A DNA stretch of 64,000 nt from NCBI GenBank assembly GCA_017308595.1, contig JAFKER010000008.1, positions 62,001 to 126,000 of the forward strand, in the 5' to 3' direction. Positions 47,022-54,944 of the stretch are shown here, piece by piece (position 1 is the first letter of the stretch; every line of letters starts with the position of its first letter). Below the pieces are notes generated by a model. The model did no database searches. It worked only from the letters and a program-made list of their open reading frames with translations, and was not told the DNA's origin. A program made the translations under genes and the position numbers. This DNA comes from Afipia sp. Lineage in GTDB: Bacteria > Pseudomonadota > Alphaproteobacteria > Rhizobiales > Xanthobacteraceae.

Positions 47022-48020
47022 TTAAACCACGAGCACAATTTTGCCAATATGTTGGCTGGATTCCATCCGCGCATGGGCTTTTGAGGCGTCTTTCAGCGGG
47101 AATGAGCTGTCCATCAGGGGTTTGACGCGTCCGTCGTTCAGCCAGGGCATGGCGTTGGCTTCGATGGCGCTGACCATGGCGGCCTTGTCGGCCACGGAGC
47201 GGGGACGCAGCGTCGAGCCGGTATGATGCAGCCGCTTCATCATCAGCTTGGCGAAATTCGGCGTTGCCTTCGAGCCGCCGAGGAACGCGATCTGGACAAT
47301 ACGGCCTTCGATGGCGGCAGCTTCATAGTTGCGGTCGATGTAGTCGCCGCCGACCATGTCGAGAATGACATCGACGCCCTTGCCGCCGGTCAGTTCCTTG
47401 GTGCGGGCCACGAAGTCCTCGGTCTTGTAGTTGATGGCTGCATCCGCACCGAGCTTGAGGCAGGCGTCGACCTTGTCCTGGCCGCCCACAGTGACGAACA
47501 CCTTCGCGCCATGGGCTTTCGCCATCTGGATCGCCATGGTGCCGATGCCGGATGATCCGCCGTGAATCAGCAGCGTTTCGCCGGGCTTTAGTCCGCCGCG
47601 CTCGAACACATTGTGCCAGACGGTCATCAGTGTTTCTGCAATCGCGCCTGCATCGGTCATTGAAAGACCTTTCGGCACGGACATCGCATGGGTCTCGTGG
47701 GTGATGCAGTATTCGGCATAGCCGCCGCCCGCGACCAGCGACATCACCTTGTCGCCGATCTTGCGCTTGGTGACGCCTTCACCAAGCGCGACCACTTCAC
47801 CGGAGATTTCGAGGCCGGGAAGATCGCTTGCGCCGGGAGGTACCGGATAGAGGCCGAGCCGCTGCAGCACGTCGGGACGGTTGACGCCGGCCGCGGCCAC
47901 CTTGATCAGGATTTCGTTCGGCCCCGGCTTGGGGACCGGCCGCTGTTCAGGCACCAGCACCTCGGGGCCGCCCGGCTTCGAAATTGCGATCGCGGTCATG
48001 TGTTCGGGCAGCTTGTCCAT
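47022..48020 (-). CDS. NAD(P)H quinone oxidoreductase (MDR family, PIG3-like)
   Basis: A 332-residue zinc-independent medium-chain reductase. Markers: AAAGVNRPDVLQR, the nucleotide motif HGGSSGIGTMAIQMAK, and VILDMVGGDYIDRN. It probably reduces quinones with NADPH. The ATG at 48020 follows AAGGA. Divergent from the DUF1192 gene. Confidence 0.9.
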   Translation of the reverse strand: MDKLPEHMTAIAISKPGGPEVLVPEQRPVPKPGPNEILIKVAAAGVNRPDVLQRLGLYPVPPGASDLPGLEISGEVVALGEGVTKRKIGDKVMSLVAGGGYAEYCITHETHAMSVPKGLSMTDAGAIAETLMTVWHNVFERGGLKPGETLLIHGGSSGIGTMAIQMAKAHGAKVFVTVGGQDKVDACLKLGADAAINYKTEDFVARTKELTGGKGVDVILDMVGGDYIDRNYEAAAIEGRIVQIAFLGGSKATPNFAKLMMKRLHHTGSTLRPRSVADKAAMVSAIEANAMPWLNDGRVKPLMDSSFPLKDASKAHARMESSQHIGKIVLVV

Positions 48021-48103
48021 GATGTGTCCTTGCGGCGGGAGGGCTGGCGATAAAAGATGCAGATGGAACAGAGCTATAATCGGGTCAGCGACAGGAGGAA
48101 AGC

Positions 48104-48295
48104 ATGGCCGGCGATGACGATGACAAGCCGAGGAAGAAAATCACCCACGAACTGGGGCAGGATTTGTCTCTGCTGTCGTTCGATGACATCGAGGATCGCA
48201 TTGCAGCACTGACGGCGGAAATCGAGCGGCTGAAAATAGATGCGGCAAAGAAGCGGGCCAGCCGCGATGCTGCGAATGCCTTCTTCAAATCGTGA
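48104..48295 (+). CDS. DUF1192 family small protein
   Basis: A 63-residue soluble protein with LSLLSFDDIEDRIAALTAEI and a helical, coiled-coil-like C-terminus. Function unknown. Family recognised by the SFDDIEDRIAAL motif. Divergent from the quinone oxidoreductase with about 80 bp between starts. Confidence 0.85.
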   Translation: MAGDDDDKPRKKITHELGQDLSLLSFDDIEDRIAALTAEIERLKIDAAKKRASRDAANAFFKS

Positions 48296-48390
48296 AACGT
48301 AACGCGTCGGTGAATGCGGGTTCCAGCCAAATGCAAAGGAACCGTAAAAGAAATCCTTCATTTACGGCGTATTAAGCTTTCGCGTTTATG

Positions 48391-48496
48391 ACTGAGATTG
48401 TCCTTGTTTGGACACCGAGTGGCTCCTGTCCACTCTGTTTGACGCCTCCCTGTTATCAACTTTCAAAAGCCGCCGGCAACGGCGGCTCTTTTTTTG
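48391..48496 (+). ncRNA. Candidate small RNA with two anti-Shine-Dalgarno loops
   Basis: No protein gene fits this segment, but it has strong RNA structure. Hairpin A: TGTCC/GGACA (48399-48414). Hairpin B: GAGTGG/CCACTC (48417-48435) with loop CTCCTGT. Hairpin C: GTTTGA/TCAAC (48437-48460) with loop containing CCTCCC (48445-48450). Then an intrinsic terminator (48468-48496). Loops carrying CUCC motifs resemble the alphaproteobacterial alpha-r14/CcsR-type sRNAs that block ribosome binding sites (inference). The 5' end is not known and no clear promoter was found; the 411-bp gap 48296-48706 holds nothing else I can see. Confidence 0.55.
48468..48496 (+). terminator. Intrinsic terminator of the candidate sRNA
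   Basis: AGCCGCCG and CGGCGGCT form a perfect 8-bp stem closed by a GCAA tetraloop, followed by CTTTTTTT. The upstream four A make it weakly bidirectional, but no minus-strand gene ends here. Confidence 0.85.
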
Positions 48497-48706
48497 CCCT
48501 CCGATACTTTCGCGGGATGTGTTTCGCCGCGCGTGGCAGACGGCTGGAAACCATATCTCCTCATTGTTCCGTGGTGTGGCTGGACTCTCCGAGCCGGGCG
48601 CGCAATGATTTGTTCATCATAAAAAAGCAGCGATCCGGTTCTGACATTCGTGCTTGAAGCGAACGCCGAACTCCGGACACCAGCGTAACCGCGTGAGGCG
48701 TTAACC

Positions 48707-49213
48707 ATGTCCGACCAGGGCGCAGCCGATCTCGTTCTTCTGAGCGAGAGGATCACCAATTCACCGGCCTTCGGAACACTGTTCCGGGAAGGCATGGATC
48801 TCGTCGAAGAAACCGCAGCCTATCTCGATGGTCCGGGGCGCACCGAAGCCAAGGCGCTCGAGCGTTCGGTCAGCCTGAGCTATGCCACCGAAAGCATGCG
48901 GCTGACGACGCGGCTGATGCAACTCGCTTCGTGGCTGCTGCTGCATCGCGCGGTCAAGGAGGGCGAGATGACCCTGCATCAGGCCAACCGCGAAAAGACC
49001 AAGGTTAAGCTCACCGCAGCGGATCCCGGTCCGGAAGACATCATCACGAAATTGCCGGAACGATTGCAGGATCTCGTCGCGCGCTCGATGGCATTGCAAT
49101 CCAAGGTGCGCAGGCTGGATGCAACGATCCACACGCCGGCGTCCGAGCATCTGGCGATCGGCAATCCGCTGGTGCCGCAGATGAACATGCTCAAGGCCGC
49201 GTTCGAGCGGTAA
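48707..49213 (+). CDS. rcdA: Protease adaptor RcdA (DUF1465)
   Basis: A 168-residue helical adaptor that helps deliver CtrA and other substrates to ClpXP in alphaproteobacteria. Family stretches: SPAFGTLFREGMDLVEETAAYL, YATESMRLTTRLMQLASWLL and the C-terminal SEHLAIGNPLVPQM. Followed by a bidirectional terminator shared with rpmE. Confidence 0.88.
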   Translation: MSDQGAADLVLLSERITNSPAFGTLFREGMDLVEETAAYLDGPGRTEAKALERSVSLSYATESMRLTTRLMQLASWLLLHRAVKEGEMTLHQANREKTKVKLTAADPGPEDIITKLPERLQDLVARSMALQSKVRRLDATIHTPASEHLAIGNPLVPQMNMLKAAFER

Positions 49214-49225
49214 GCATTCTCGCAG

Positions 49226-49252
49226 TGCCGTCTCGCATTCGCGGGGACGGCA
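49226..49252. repeat. Degenerate R3-like palindrome
   Basis: TGCCGTC and GACGGCA with inner CGC/GCG pairing, between rcdA and the terminator at 49277. It looks like a worn copy of the GTCGTCCCCGCG-type palindrome. Confidence 0.4.
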
Positions 49253-49276
49253 TTCGGAGAGTTGATCGTCACAACG

Positions 49277-49308
49277 AAAAACGCCCCTGCGAAAGCGGGG
49301 GCGTTTTT
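49277..49308. terminator. Bidirectional terminator between rcdA and rpmE
   Basis: AAAAACGCCCCTGC, loop GAAA, GCGGGGGCGTTTTT: a long stem with A-run and T-run at the two ends, so it can serve both convergent genes. Confidence 0.9.
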
Positions 49309-49335
49309 GTATCCAAACCAGGATTTCCAGAAGGA

Positions 49336-49563
49336 TTAGTCCTTCTTGAGGAAGCCTGAGAACTTCTTCTGGAAGCGCGAAACGCGGCCGCCACGGTCCA
49401 GCAACTGCTGGGTGCCGCCGGTCCAGGCCGGGTGCGACTTTGAGTCAATGTCGAGGTTCAGCGTGTCGCCTTCCTTGCCGTAGGTCGAGCGCGTCAGGTA
49501 CTCGGTCCCGTCGGTCATGACGACCTTAATTGTATGATAATCCGGGTGAATTTCGGCTTTCAT
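49336..49563 (-). CDS. rpmE: 50S ribosomal protein L31
   Basis: A 75-residue ribosomal protein ([20 protein letters not shown]... [13 protein letters not shown]). It has no cysteines, so it is the zinc-free form. The ATG at 49563 follows AGAGGA. A longer reading to 49665 is rejected. Confidence 0.96.
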   Translation of the reverse strand: MKAEIHPDYHTIKVVMTDGTEYLTRSTYGKEGDTLNLDIDSKSHPAWTGGTQQLLDRGGRVSRFQKKFSGFLKKD

Positions 49564-49725
49564 GGCAAATCCTCTGGCGCCGTGCGCCCACAGATCAGGA
49601 ATGTTCGGGACGAATTTGGCCGCTCTATATCGCAGGAACGGCCCGGAAACAAGCAGCGACGTCATTTGCCAGCCCCTGAATGGGGGCCTATTGGAAGGCC
49701 GGAAAGCAAGAGGCAGCCGACAAAA

Positions 49726-51597
49726 ATGAGTGCAGTGGAACGCGTTGAAGACAGGGGAGCGCCATCCGCGCCGGTACGCGAGGCGGGACCTGTCAAAGAG
49801 GTTTCCGCGCCTGCTGCCGGACCGTCACCGGATGCCTCATCGAAGAAATCCCGCGGCGTAAAATTGCGGCCGCTGCTGGCGCTGGCGCCGTATGTGGCCC
49901 GTTATCGGGGCCAGGCACTCGCCGCGCTGGTGGCATTGATCGTTGCTTCCGCCGCGACCCTGGTGGTGCCGCTCGCCGTGCGCCGGATGATCGATTTCGG
50001 TTTCAGTCCCGAAGGCATCGCGCTGATCAACAGCTACTTCGCGGTGATGATCGCCGTGGTCGCCGTGCTCGCCTGTGCCAGCGCCGCGCGTTATTACCTC
50101 GTCATCACACTGGGCGAACGCATCGTCGCCGATCTGCGCCGCGATGTGTTCAATCATCTGACCTCGCTGTCGCCGTCGTTCTTCGACACCGCCCATAGCG
50201 GCGAGCTGGTGTCGCGCCTGACGGCCGATACCACGCAGATCAAATCCGCAGTCGGCGCGTCGGTGTCGATCGCGCTGCGCAATCTCGTGCTGTTCGTCGG
50301 CGCATCCGCGATGATGGTCGTTACCAGCCCGAAATTGTCGGGCATCGTGCTCGCGGTGATTCCGCTGATCGTGCTGCCGCTGGTGGCGTTCGGCCGCCGG
50401 GTGCAGAAACTGTCGCGCGGCGCGCAGGACACGCTGGCGGAAGCCTCGTCTTATGCATCCGAGCTAATCGGTGCGATCCGCACGCTGCAGGCCTTTACTA
50501 ATGAGCGTCTCGCCGAAACGCGTTTCGGCGGCGAAGTCGAGCGTGCCTATGTCGCCGCGCGCAGTTCGACCCGCGCGCGGGCATATCTCACCGCCACCGT
50601 CATCTTCCTGATTTTCGCCAGCGTGGTCGCGATCCTCTGGATCGGTTCACATGATGTGCTGACCAACCAGATCAGCGCAGGCCGCCTCGGACAATTCATT
50701 CTCTATGCGGCCTTCGCGGCGGGTGCGCTCGGCGAACTCAGTCAGGTGTGGGGTGAAATCTCGCAGGCTTCCGGCGCATCGGAGCGGTTGTTCGAAATCC
50801 TGCGCATCAAGCCGGACATTGCCGCGCCCGCAAATCCGCGTGCGCTGCCGATCCCGCCGCGCGGCGACGTTGCGTTCGAGAATGTGAGCTTCTCCTATCC
50901 GACACGGCCCGATCATCTTGCGGTCGATGGCGTGTCCTTCGCGGTGAAGGCCGGCGAAAAGGTCGCGGTGGTGGGTCCGTCGGGCGCAGGCAAGAGCACG
51001 CTGTTCCATCTGCTGCTGCGGTTCTACGATCCGGCTTCGGGCGCGATCTCGGTCGATGGCGTTCCGGTTCGGGAAGCCGATCCATCCGCCGTGCGCGCGC
51101 GCATCGCGCTTGTGCCGCAGGATTCGGCGGTGTTCGCCACCAGCGCCCGCGAGAACATCCGGTTCGGCCGTCCTGATGCCAGCGACGCCGAAGTGGCGCG
51201 TGCTGCGGATCTCGCCCATGCCACCGAGTTCATCTCGCGTCTGCCGCAAGGCTTCGATACGCAACTCGGCGAACGAGGCGTGACGCTCTCCGGTGGTCAG
51301 CGCCAGCGCATTGCGATTGCGCGCGCGATCCTGCGAGATGCGCCGCTGCTATTGTTGGACGAAGCCACATCCGCGCTCGACGCCGAAAGTGAAACGCTGG
51401 TGCAGACCGCGCTGGAAGAACTGATGAAACAGCGCACCACGCTGGTGATCGCGCATCGTCTTGCCACCGTTCTGTCCTGCGACCGCATTCTGGTGATGGA
51501 GAACGGCCGCATTGTTGAACAGGGCACGCACGCCTCGCTGGTTGCGGCGAACGGGCTTTATGCGCGCCTCGCGCGGCTGCAGTTCGAAGGCGTTTAG
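49726..51597 (+). CDS. ABC exporter half-transporter (MsbA-like)
   Basis: A 623-residue inner-membrane exporter with a six-helix permease domain (about 55-340) and a nucleotide-binding domain. Walker [10 protein letters not shown], signature [16 protein letters not shown], Walker [13 protein letters not shown] and the H-loop AHRLATV are complete. A charged, proline-rich N-terminal tail precedes the membrane domain. Probably a homodimer exporting a lipid or drug; substrate unknown. The ATG at 49726 is used; the longer reading from 49534 overlaps rpmE. Convergent with a crotonase gene, overlapping by 4 bp. Confidence 0.9.
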   Translation: MSAVERVEDRGAPSAPVREAGPVKEVSAPAAGPSPDASSKKSRGVKLRPLLALAPYVARYRGQALAALVALIVASAATLVVPLAVRRMIDFGFSPEGIALINSYFAVMIAVVAVLACASAARYYLVITLGERIVADLRRDVFNHLTSLSPSFFDTAHSGELVSRLTADTTQIKSAVGASVSIALRNLVLFVGASAMMVVTSPKLSGIVLAVIPLIVLPLVAFGRRVQKLSRGAQDTLAEASSYASELIGAIRTLQAFTNERLAETRFGGEVERAYVAARSSTRARAYLTATVIFLIFASVVAILWIGSHDVLTNQISAGRLGQFILYAAFAAGALGELSQVWGEISQASGASERLFEILRIKPDIAAPANPRALPIPPRGDVAFENVSFSYPTRPDHLAVDGVSFAVKAGEKVAVVGPSGAGKSTLFHLLLRFYDPASGAISVDGVPVREADPSAVRARIALVPQDSAVFATSARENIRFGRPDASDAEVARAADLAHATEFISRLPQGFDTQLGERGVTLSGGQRQRIAIARAILRDAPLLLLDEATSALDAESETLVQTALEELMKQRTTLVIAHRLATVLSCDRILVMENGRIVEQGTHASLVAANGLYARLARLQFEGV

Positions 51598-52439
51598 CTC
51601 TTCGCGAAGACCGGCTTGCGTTTTTCGACAAAGGCCTTCACGGCCTCCTTGTGATCGGCCGTGCCTGCTGTTCGCACCATGCGTTCGGCCTCGTGATCGA
51701 GCGAGGTGAGAAAATCGTTCATCAACGCTTCGTCGAGATTGTCCTTCAGGAAACGCAGCGCTGTGGTCGGTCCCTCGGCGAGTTTCTTCGCCCAATCGAA
51801 GGCTTCGCCGCGCAGTTTGTCATCCGGCACCACGCGATTGACGATGCCGAGCGTCTCGCAGCGCTTCGCGTCGATCTTCTCGCCGAAGAACATCAGTTCG
51901 CGTGCGCGCGACGTTCCCACAAGCCGCGTCAGCAGCCATGCCATGCCGTAATCGCCGCTGAGGCCGATCTTTACATAGGCTGTGGTGACGAAAGCCGACT
52001 CCGCCGCAATGCGCAGGTCACAAGCCAGTGCGAGCGATAGTCCGGCACCGGCCGCGGGACCGGGCAGCGCGGCGATGGTCGGCTTGCGGACATTGACCAA
52101 TGCGCCGGTGAGCGTGCGCTGGCGCTCCTGCAGCCGCGCGACTTTCTGGTCGAAGGTCAGCTCCGGCGCGTTGCTGCTGCCGGGTTTGCCGCCCATGCCC
52201 TTGACGTCGCCGCCGGCGCAGAAGGCATCTCCCGCGCCGGTAATGAGGAGGGCGCCGACAGTCGGATCTTCGCCGCATTGCCTGATCATGCGGCGCAGCG
52301 CCGGAGTCAGGTTGTCGGAGAGCGAGTTGCGCGCCTGTGGCCGGTTCAGCGTAATGACGGCGACACGTTCGCGTATCTCGCAGAGTAATTCTTCGGTGCC
52401 GGTATCGATTACAGTGGTGTCCGACGCAGTAGCGGTCAT
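51594..52439 (-). CDS. Enoyl-CoA hydratase (crotonase family)
   Basis: A 281-residue protein with ITGAGDAFCAGGDVKGMGG and ALPGPAAGAGLSLALACDLRIA forming the oxyanion hole, and VKIGLSGDYGMAWLL in the catalytic region, where the usual Glu is replaced (SGDYG has Asp). It may be a hydratase or isomerase of another acyl-CoA. The ATG at 52439 is preferred over 52523. Its 3' end overlaps the ABC gene. Confidence 0.87.
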   Translation of the reverse strand: MTATASDTTVIDTGTEELLCEIRERVAVITLNRPQARNSLSDNLTPALRRMIRQCGEDPTVGALLITGAGDAFCAGGDVKGMGGKPGSSNAPELTFDQKVARLQERQRTLTGALVNVRKPTIAALPGPAAGAGLSLALACDLRIAAESAFVTTAYVKIGLSGDYGMAWLLTRLVGTSRARELMFFGEKIDAKRCETLGIVNRVVPDDKLRGEAFDWAKKLAEGPTTALRFLKDNLDEALMNDFLTSLDHEAERMVRTAGTADHKEAVKAFVEKRKPVFAKS

Positions 52440-52702
52440 GATCGATGTCCGTGTGTTGGTTTCGAAAAAGAACTTACGCGTCTGAGGCCGCTTTACCAGC
52501 GAAACCTTGCGCAACGCTGTCATGCCGCGGACTCCGCCGCGGATCGCTACGTTCGGCTTCGGGTGCGTTCATCGATCGTTCAAGAACAATGTCTCTAAAA
52601 AAGAATGCGGTCCTCACGATGACCGCGCCGCACCCGGCGTGTATGCTGATTGTCACACCGCTGCCTTAGGGTCGCGTGCTGGTTCATCTCTGGAGATCAT
52701 TC

Positions 52703-53347
52703 ATGCGCAAAATTTTGACTGTCCTCGCGGCGCTCGCCTCATTGAGCCTCACCAATTGCGGCTACAACGCGATCCAGCAGAACGACGAGTCGGTGAAGTC
52801 GGCATGGTCCGAGGTTGTCAACCAGTACCAGCGCCGCGCTGACCTCGTGCCGAACATCGTCAATTCGGTGAAGGGTTTCGCGCAGCAGGAAAAAGATGTG
52901 CTGATCGGCGTCACCAATGCACGCGCCAAGGTCGGCACCATTCAGGTGACGCCGGAAGTGTTGAACGATCCGGCTGCCTTCCAGAAATTCCAGCAGGCTC
53001 AGGGCGAACTCAGCGGCGCGCTGTCGCGCCTTTTGGTGACGACGGAGAATTATCCGCAGCTCAAGTCGGATCAGTTGTTCCGCGATCTGGTGGCGCAGCT
53101 GGAAGGCACCGAGAACCGCATCACCGTGGCGCGTAACCGTTACATCAAGGCGGTGCAGGACTATAACGTCGGCATCCGCACCTTCCCGAACAACCTGACC
53201 GCAATGGCGTTCGGCTACAAGGAGAAGGCCAACTTCACCGTGGAGAACGAGAAGTCGATTTCCACCGCGCCGAAGGTCGATTTCAACGCGCCGCCGGCGG
53301 CTGCCCCGGCAACGCCTGCGCCTGCGTCACCCGCGCCCGCGAAGTAG
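52703..53347 (+). CDS. lemA: LemA family lipoprotein
   Basis: A 214-residue membrane protein with an N-terminal signal ending in the lipobox-like SLTNC, then the LemA helical domain (SAWSEVVNQYQRRADLVPNIV, LSRLLVTTENYPQLKS, ENRITVARNRYIKAVQDYN). The C-terminus is Ala/Pro-rich. Start at 52703 follows CTGGAG. It leads an operon with two TPM-domain genes. Confidence 0.92.
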   Translation: MRKILTVLAALASLSLTNCGYNAIQQNDESVKSAWSEVVNQYQRRADLVPNIVNSVKGFAQQEKDVLIGVTNARAKVGTIQVTPEVLNDPAAFQKFQQAQGELSGALSRLLVTTENYPQLKSDQLFRDLVAQLEGTENRITVARNRYIKAVQDYNVGIRTFPNNLTAMAFGYKEKANFTVENEKSISTAPKVDFNAPPAAAPATPAPASPAPAK

Positions 53348-53381
53348 GCGCGCGGCGGCGGGTCAGTGAGCCGGTTGTGAC

Positions 53382-54257
53382 ATGAAGGCGGTCAAGGCGG
53401 TTATTCTTGCGTTCATGCTGTGCTGGGCGTTTGCCGGCGCGATCCTCGTCGCGCGGGCGGACGTCGCGGTGCCGCCTCTGACGGCGCGCGTTGTCGATCT
53501 GACGGGGACATTGTCGTCCGATCAGGTCGCGGCGCTCGAGCAGAAGTTGAAGGCGTTCGAGGACCGCAAGGGCAGTCAGATCGCGGTGCTGATCGTGCCG
53601 ACGACGCAGCCGGAAACCATCGAGCAGTATTCGCTGCGTGTGGTCGAGCAATGGAAGCTCGGCCGCAAGAAAGTCGATGACGGCGCGTTGCTGCTGATCG
53701 CCAAAAACGACCGTAAGCTGCGCATTGAGGTCGGTTATGGCCTGGAAGGCGCGCTCAACGACGCAACGTCGAAACGGATCATCGACGAGATCATCACGCC
53801 GAAATTCAAGAGCGGTGATTTTGCCGGAGGCATTTCAGACGGCGCCGACCGCATCCTGAAAGTCATCGACGGAGAGCCGCTGCCCGCGCCGGCGCCGGAA
53901 GGCGAAGTCCCCGATCTCAGCGTTATCGGGGAGTATTTCCCGTTTCTCCTGATCATCGGTCTGGTCGGTGGCGGTATTTTCCGGGCGATCTTCGGACGGT
54001 TGCTCGGCTCGGTCATTGCCGGCGGGGGCGTGGCGGCGTTTATCTGGTTCTTCCTCGGCACGTTGTCGATTGCGGCCATTGGTGGTGCGATTGCATTCTT
54101 CATCACGCTGATCGGAGATGCTGTTCTCAGTTCCGGCGGCGGTGGCCGTGGCGGATATGGCGGCGGCTTCAGTTCCGGCGGGTCAAGCAGTTCGGGTGGC
54201 GGATTCAGCGGAGGCGGCGGCAGCTTCGGCGGCGGCGGCGCATCGGGCAGTTGGTAG
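53382..54257 (+). CDS. TPM domain protein (YgcG-like)
   Basis: A 291-residue protein with signal peptide (to about 26), a TPM domain (about 33-165, with VVDLTGTLSSDQVAALEQKL and RIEVGYGLEGALNDATS), two transmembrane segments near 185-245, and a Gly/Ser-rich tail ending GGASGSW. TPM domains are linked to phosphatase activity in plant chloroplasts; the bacterial role is unknown. Second gene of the lemA operon (34-bp gap). Confidence 0.9.
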   Translation: MKAVKAVILAFMLCWAFAGAILVARADVAVPPLTARVVDLTGTLSSDQVAALEQKLKAFEDRKGSQIAVLIVPTTQPETIEQYSLRVVEQWKLGRKKVDDGALLLIAKNDRKLRIEVGYGLEGALNDATSKRIIDEIITPKFKSGDFAGGISDGADRILKVIDGEPLPAPAPEGEVPDLSVIGEYFPFLLIIGLVGGGIFRAIFGRLLGSVIAGGGVAAFIWFFLGTLSIAAIGGAIAFFITLIGDAVLSSGGGGRGGYGGGFSSGGSSSSGGGFSGGGGSFGGGGASGSW

Positions 54258-54271
54258 CCGAGAGAACGCAT

Positions 54272-54769
54272 ATGAGCATCAAGCGCATCGGCAAACATCT
54301 TCTTCTGAACCGCTGGCGGGTCCGGCGTGCGTTCCCGCGTCAGGCCCTTGCCAACATCGAGAAGGCGATCAAGACCAGCGAAGCTTCGCATGCGGGCCAG
54401 ATCCGCTTTGCCGTGGAAGGCGCGCTCGACGGCGTTCCGTTGTTCAAGAATCAATCCGCGCGGGCGCGCGCCATCGATGTGTTCGCGAACCTGCGTGTCT
54501 GGGATACGCAGCAGAGCAACGGTGTCCTGATCTACCTGCTGCTCGCCGACCGCGATGTGGAGATCGTGGCCGATCGCGGTTTCAACGAGAAAGTGGCTCA
54601 GGCGGAATGGGAGAAAATCTGCCGCGCGATGGAAGCCGAATTCCGCGCCGGGAATTTCGAAGGCGGCGTGCTCAAGGGCGTCGCCGCAGTCACGCAGCTT
54701 CTGGCGAAACATTTCCCGCCCGTCGGCGCGCGCCGCAACGAACTGCCGGATAAACCTGTGGTGTTGTGA
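54272..54769 (+). CDS. TPM domain protein, cytoplasmic-type
   Basis: A 165-residue protein with a TPM domain (LANIEKAIKTSEASHAGQI, IYLLLADRDVEIVADRGF, FEGGVLKGVAAVTQLL) but no signal peptide and no glycine tail. It follows the larger TPM gene after 14 bp; together with lemA it forms a common bacterial trio. The ATG at 54272 is preferred over an earlier start inside the preceding gene. Confidence 0.88.
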   Translation: MSIKRIGKHLLLNRWRVRRAFPRQALANIEKAIKTSEASHAGQIRFAVEGALDGVPLFKNQSARARAIDVFANLRVWDTQQSNGVLIYLLLADRDVEIVADRGFNEKVAQAEWEKICRAMEAEFRAGNFEGGVLKGVAAVTQLLAKHFPPVGARRNELPDKPVVL

Positions 54770-54805
54770 CTATGAAAAACCATGGTGAGCGCATCGCCGG
54801 AAAGT

Positions 54806-54928
54806 GTCATGCGCGGGCTTGACCCGCGCATCCATCATTCTTCAGAAAAATTCGAAGCAGATGGATTGCCGGGTCGCAGGCGAGCGGAAGCGATGCCGTT
54901 CTTCGAACGGCTATGCCCGGCAATGACG
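54806..54928. repeat. Dispersed palindromic element, family R1 (long copy)
   Basis: A 123-bp element between convergent genes. It starts GTCATGCGCGGGCTTGACCC, has GCGCATCCATC in the first arm and GATGGATTGCCGGGTCG, and ends CCCGGCAATGACG. An extra segment (CGTTCTTCGAACG) lies in its right arm. The shorter relative is at 58800-58883. Confidence 0.85.
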
Positions 54929-54944
54929 ATCTGTGATGAATTTG

